Shown: positions 6,449 through 8,901 of the stretch, one piece after another
Layout of the letters: every line of letters begins with the position of its first letter
Numbering within the stretch: position 1 is the first letter of the stretch
From: Chloroflexota bacterium
GTDB taxonomy: Bacteria > Chloroflexota > Anaerolineae > Aggregatilineales > UBA3940
Direction of reading: 5' to 3'
Length of the DNA stretch: 8,901 bases
Assembly: GCA_024643825.1 (NCBI GenBank)
Contig: JAHEME010000088.1
Location: forward strand, 1-8,901
The notes under the pieces: model-generated
What the model was told of the DNA's origin: nothing
The model's database searches: none
What the model saw: only the letters and a program-made list of their open reading frames with translations
Position numbers and translations under genes: made by a program

Positions 6449-7315
6449 GTGACACGCGACCCGTACGAAGAAGATACCTGCGACCATTGCGCCGAGCCTA
6501 TCGAGCAGCCAACGCAAGGGCGACCCCGAAAGTTCTGCTCGGATGTGTGCCGCCAGCGGTATCGGCGGGAATACGATTATCATGGATGGCGCGACCCTCA
6601 GCATTACGGCAAAGTGCATCGACGAGCCGCGCGGGAACTCAAGCGGATCGAGAAGCGCACGGGGCCAATCGACGACACGCCGCACCCTGAGTGGGGAATC
6701 TCGATGCGCTACCGGGTGGTGTTCCGGTTACAGCGGAACATGCCAATCCCTGAATGTGTGGTGTGCGGCAAGCCGTACATCGTCGATGCACCCGGCCCGT
6801 ACCCTGAATTCTGCTCGGCAGAATGTCATCAGGAGTACGCGGCTAACGAACGGGCAGTGCATCAGGGGCTGATCGACCATGCCGGGAACTACGATCCACG
6901 GGTGGATGTGCGCATCCGGCTCGGTTTGCCGATTCGTGCGTGCGCACAGTGCGGTAAGCCGTTCCCGATCTACAATCCACGCAAACGATTTTGCAGCCAT
7001 GCCTGCCGGAATGCACACTGGCATGCGCGGCATCCACGCTGCCCGCGCTGTGGAAAACGATTTTCACGGGAGGGGAAACGATCTGATGCGATTTACTGTT
7101 CGCGGCGCTGCATGCATCAGACCTCACGGGCGCGGTGGTCGGGGGGATCGTTGAAAGCACTGGATCGATCTGCGCGCCCGTGCGAGGAATGTGGGGAGGT
7201 GTTCACGCCGCATCCACGGAGCAGCGTGCCGCAGAAATACTGTGGGAAGCGCTGTCGGAGCCGGGCGAAGGATCGGATGCGGGCCGAACGGAAACGAAAA
7301 GAGAAGGCCGCGTAG
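6449..7315 (+). CDS. Protein with five CxxC...CxxxC zinc-binding units, probable nucleic-acid binder
   Basis: A 288-aa, very basic protein of unrecognised family. Five units share the plan C-x2-C, about 13-16 residues, then (F/Y)-C-x3-C-(R/H): C11/C14/C30/C34, C103/C106/C122/C126, C165/C168/C182/C186, C198/C201/C217/C221 and C245/C248/C265/C269. Most have a Gly or Glu after the first pair and FCS or YCS before the second, like FCS/MYM-type or treble-clef zinc fingers. Units 3-5 are close together; units 1 and 2 are parted by 68 residues rich in Arg. The C-terminal tail (about 270-288) is almost all Arg, Lys, Glu and Ala. No catalytic motif is visible, so it may be a DNA- or RNA-binding regulator. 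The GTG start at 6449 has no Shine-Dalgarno but lies where the promoter predicts the transcript to begin. An ATG at 6447 is followed at once by TGA and cannot serve. Confidence 0.8.
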   Translation: MTRDPYEEDTCDHCAEPIEQPTQGRPRKFCSDVCRQRYRREYDYHGWRDPQHYGKVHRRAARELKRIEKRTGPIDDTPHPEWGISMRYRVVFRLQRNMPIPECVVCGKPYIVDAPGPYPEFCSAECHQEYAANERAVHQGLIDHAGNYDPRVDVRIRLGLPIRACAQCGKPFPIYNPRKRFCSHACRNAHWHARHPRCPRCGKRFSREGKRSDAIYCSRRCMHQTSRARWSGGSLKALDRSARPCEECGEVFTPHPRSSVPQKYCGKRCRSRAKDRMRAERKRKEKAA

Positions 7316-7332
7316 ATTGTTCGCAAATCGTG

Positions 7333-7359
7333 CGTTTTTCCAGCGAAAACGGGGGTTTT
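7333..7359 (+). terminator. Weak terminator candidate after the zinc-finger gene
   Basis: CGTTTT (7333-7338) pairs with AAAACG (7346-7351), followed by GGGG and TTTT (7356-7359). The AAAAC could instead pair with the downstream GTTTT. Both stems are short and AT-rich, so termination here is only a possibility. Confidence 0.25.
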
Positions 7360-7462
7360 GTGACACGGGATTCGGGGCGAGTGTTGGCGGAGACTCAAGG
7401 CGGCAGGCATTTTGTGTGTGAGGCGAGATGCGAGTCGGGAAAAGGGGGATGGATTTCGGAAC

Positions 7463-7493
7463 GGGGTTCGGGGAATTTCGTTGGGGTGTGGGG
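7463..7493 (+). other. Potential G-quadruplex sequence
   Basis: Four runs of exactly four G occur at 7463-7466, 7470-7473, 7483-7486 and 7490-7493, with loops of 3, 9 and 3 nt; a run of five G lies just upstream at 7444-7448. On the plus strand, or in a transcript, this could fold into a four-tetrad quadruplex, although the 9-nt loop exceeds the usual limit of 7. Confidence 0.4.
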
Positions 7494-7520
7494 CACTGTT
7501 CGCCGGGTTTCACGCTGGGG

Positions 7521-7549
7521 TGGACTATCTGCCCGTCTATCCGTACACT
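7521..7549 (+). promoter_or_regulatory. Possible promoter of the corrinoid-protein gene
   Basis: TGGACT (7521-7526) and TACACT (7544-7549) each match consensus at four of six bases with a 17-bp spacer. A perfect TTGACA also occurs at 7594-7599 but has no good -10 partner at normal spacing. The choice is uncertain. Confidence 0.22.
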
Positions 7550-7651
7550 AGAGTTACTATTGGCGACTGTCGATTCGTTATGTTTGCATTTGTTTGACAT
7601 CTGTTCTCACTATCTGCTGTCTACTGATCCCATTACAGGGGGACATCTGCC

Positions 7652-8302
7652 ATGAATGAAGAACTCTTCCAAGCGATGGCGCAGAGCATTATTGATGGTG
7701 ACACGGACAAAGCTGTGTCACTGGCGAATCAGGCCATCGCGCAGGGTATCCCGCCGATGGATGCGATCAATAAGGGGTTTGTGCAGGGCGTGAACTATAT
7801 CGGCAATGAGTTCGCGGAGGGGTGTGCTTTTCTGCCGGAGTTGGTGATGGCGGGCGATAGCATGAAAGCTGCTGTCGCTGTATTGGAAACGGAGCTGGCC
7901 AAAACGGGGGCGACTCGCGATGTAGTTGGCACCGTGGTGATCGGCACCGTGCAGGGCGACATCCACGACATTGGGAAATCGCTGGTTGGGGTCATGCTAT
8001 CGGTGAATGGCTTTGAGGTACATGACCTCGGCGTTGACGTTCCGATTGTCAAGTTCGTGGAGAAAGCCATCGAGACCAACGCCGATCTGGTGGCAGCCAG
8101 CGCCCTGCTGACCACGTCCATGACCCGTCAGCGCGATCTGGTAGAAGCATTGGATGACATGGGGCTACGCTCCAAGGTCAAGGTCATCGTCGGTGGCGCT
8201 CCGGCAACTCCCACTTGGGCGAAGGACATCGGCGCAGACGGGTACAGCGCAGACGCAGTGGGCGCAGTCGAACTGGCGCGGAGCCTGCTGGCTGCGCGTT
8301 AA
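7652..8302 (+). CDS. Corrinoid methyl-carrier protein, MttC/MtbC/MtgC type
   Basis: A 216-aa cytoplasmic cobalamin-binding protein, the family's normal length. Residues 1-85 form the helical cap domain (methionine-synthase B12-binding type); residues 90-216 form the Rossmann-like B12 domain with D103-x-H105-x2-G108, where H105 is the lower cobalt ligand, then S150-A-L and G181-G182-A183. It accepts a methyl group from a substrate-specific methyltransferase and passes it on to tetrahydrofolate or a thiol through a second methyltransferase. The natural partner, an MttB-family enzyme, lies convergently 26 bp downstream. The ATG at 7652 has a strong AGGGGGA at 7637-7643. The sequence cannot separate trimethylamine, glycine betaine or other methyl donors. 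Confidence 0.92.
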   Translation: MNEELFQAMAQSIIDGDTDKAVSLANQAIAQGIPPMDAINKGFVQGVNYIGNEFAEGCAFLPELVMAGDSMKAAVAVLETELAKTGATRDVVGTVVIGTVQGDIHDIGKSLVGVMLSVNGFEVHDLGVDVPIVKFVEKAIETNADLVAASALLTTSMTRQRDLVEALDDMGLRSKVKVIVGGAPATPTWAKDIGADGYSADAVGAVELARSLLAAR

Positions 8303-8328
8303 AGGTAAGCCGCCGGAACCGTCCAGGA

Positions 8329-8901
8329 TCAGTCTTTTGGCAGGAGTCTTTGATCCGCTTCTGCGACAATCTGATTCAGCGTTTCGAGGACTGCGGGCGG
8401 TATGGGAACAGGTTGGTGATTGGCGATGGCGTCGTGTGCGATCTCGCGTGCTGTCCTGTTGGCGGTAGGCTGATCGGCTTTCATCCAACCGCTGTGGTTT
8501 TGCCGATCCAGCACACGCGGATACCAGACCTGACGGTAGTTCTGCATGGTGTGCGGCACGGTCAGGTAGCTGCCGCCCGGCCCTACTTTGTTGATCACGT
8601 CCAGTGCCAGCGTTTGGGGAGTGAGATCGATTCCACCCATCAGGCGGCGCACAAAGCTGATCGTTTCGTCGCACACGACCATCATCTCGTACGAGGCGGT
8701 AAGTCCTGATTCGATGTAGCCGACATCGTGGATGAGGTTCGAGCCACTGAGTGCCATTGACATGATCCACAGGGCACTTTCGATGCCAGCCTGTATATCC
8801 GGCAGCTTGGAATCTGAGCAGCCGGCAAATCCCCACACAGGCTTGTGATAGTAGTGATGGGCCATCTCGGACATCGCCATGCAGTGCAGCATGAACTCCG
8901 G
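8329..8901 (-). CDS. MttB-family (trimethylamine/betaine) methyltransferase, C-terminal part
   Basis: The frame is open from the right window edge to a TGA at 8331-8329, giving the last 190 residues of a protein usually about 480-500 aa long. Recognisable segments include KPVWGFAGCSDSKLPDIQAG (fragment residues 20-39), SGSNLIHDVGYIESG (52-66), the Gly-rich loop VGPGGSYL (106-113) and HTMQNYRQVWYP (117-128), as in the TIM-barrel MttB family. These enzymes transfer a methyl group from methylated amines to a corrinoid protein. Archaeal MttB has a pyrrolysine (in-frame UAG) roughly 160 residues before its C-terminus; this fragment appears to cover that position without any in-frame TAG, pointing to the non-pyrrolysine group that includes the glycine betaine enzyme MtgB. 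The substrate is undetermined. Confidence 0.88.
   Translation of the reverse strand, partial: PEFMLHCMAMSEMAHHYYHKPVWGFAGCSDSKLPDIQAGIESALWIMSMALSGSNLIHDVGYIESGLTASYEMMVVCDETISFVRRLMGGIDLTPQTLALDVINKVGPGGSYLTVPHTMQNYRQVWYPRVLDRQNHSGWMKADQPTANRTAREIAHDAIANHQPVPIPPAVLETLNQIVAEADQRLLPKD

Larger units (their letters stand above)
7316..7651. other. 336-bp intergenic region, G-rich, no supported gene
   Basis: Short open frames here lack start signals and family resemblance, so I call no gene. The region holds a weak terminator-like hairpin (7333-7351), a cluster of G-runs (7463-7493), and poorly matched promoter elements before the corrinoid gene. Because the downstream product binds cobalamin I looked for a B12 riboswitch and saw no convincing B12 box. 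Confidence 0.6.

Noticed and set aside
6442..6690. Alternative coding frame starting at TTG 6442 or ATG 6447 before the zinc-finger gene
   Set aside because: ATG 6447 is followed immediately by TGA, and the frame from 6442 destroys all cysteine pairs; the frame from GTG 6449 keeps all five zinc units intact.
7135..7600. Long open frames on both strands overlapping the 3' end of the zinc-finger gene and the following gap
   Set aside because: They overlap the real gene in other frames, have low-complexity Gly/Arg or Pro/Ser composition typical of antisense or off-frame reading of GC-rich DNA, and lack plausible start signals.
7316..7651. Cobalamin riboswitch ahead of the corrinoid-protein gene
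   Set aside because: No B12-box-like core or convincing multi-stem fold could be seen by eye; the corrinoid carrier gene need not be under such control.
8303..8328. Bidirectional terminator between the convergent corrinoid and MttB-family genes
   Set aside because: The 26-bp gap contains no clear stem and no T-run on either strand.

Overview
The window is a GC-rich bacterial chromosome segment with short intergenic gaps. Its gene content best fits Chloroflexota (Anaerolineae-like): a large FtsK/HerA-type ATPase with a proline-rich linker, an anchored two-domain phospholipase D protein, an IMPase, and MttB/corrinoid methyltransferase genes. This placement is an inference from gene content. 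No rRNA or other taxonomic marker is present.

Layout. (1) 2-1023: the 3' end of a probable SAM-dependent methyltransferase, overlapping by one base an inositol-monophosphatase-family gene. (2) 1195-2819: an unrecognised 143-aa protein, then 2 bp later a membrane-anchored protein with two HKD (phospholipase D) motifs. (3) 2902-5592: an 896-aa HerA/FtsK-superfamily ATPase with a C-terminal coiled coil. (4) 5593-6321: a small accessory cassette. It holds a perfect 19-bp inverted repeat, an overlapping hicA-hicB toxin-antitoxin pair, and then a diverged second copy of the last ~21 codons of the ATPase gene. The pair is therefore bracketed by two copies of the ATPase tail. (5) 6413-7315: a gene for a 288-aa protein with five CxxC...CxxxC zinc-binding units. 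It is driven by a promoter with both hexamers at perfect consensus. A GAAC-N4-GTTC palindrome (the Gram-positive-type LexA/SOS box pattern) lies between the hexamers, and the spacing predicts a leaderless transcript starting at the GTG codon. (6) 7316-7651: a 336-bp gap with G-rich runs. (7) 7652-8901: a corrinoid (B12-binding) methyl-carrier protein, convergent with the 3' part of an MttB-family methyltransferase on the minus strand.

How the genes relate. The corrinoid protein and the MttB-family enzyme are natural partners: MttB moves a methyl group from a quaternary or tertiary amine onto the corrinoid. Here they converge instead of forming one operon. The 143-aa protein and the PLD protein are probably co-transcribed; the ATPase follows 82 bp later with its own strong ribosome-binding site. 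The most novel-looking part is 5593-7315, where a toxin-antitoxin pair, a duplicated gene tail and a possibly damage-inducible multi-zinc-finger protein sit together like accessory DNA.
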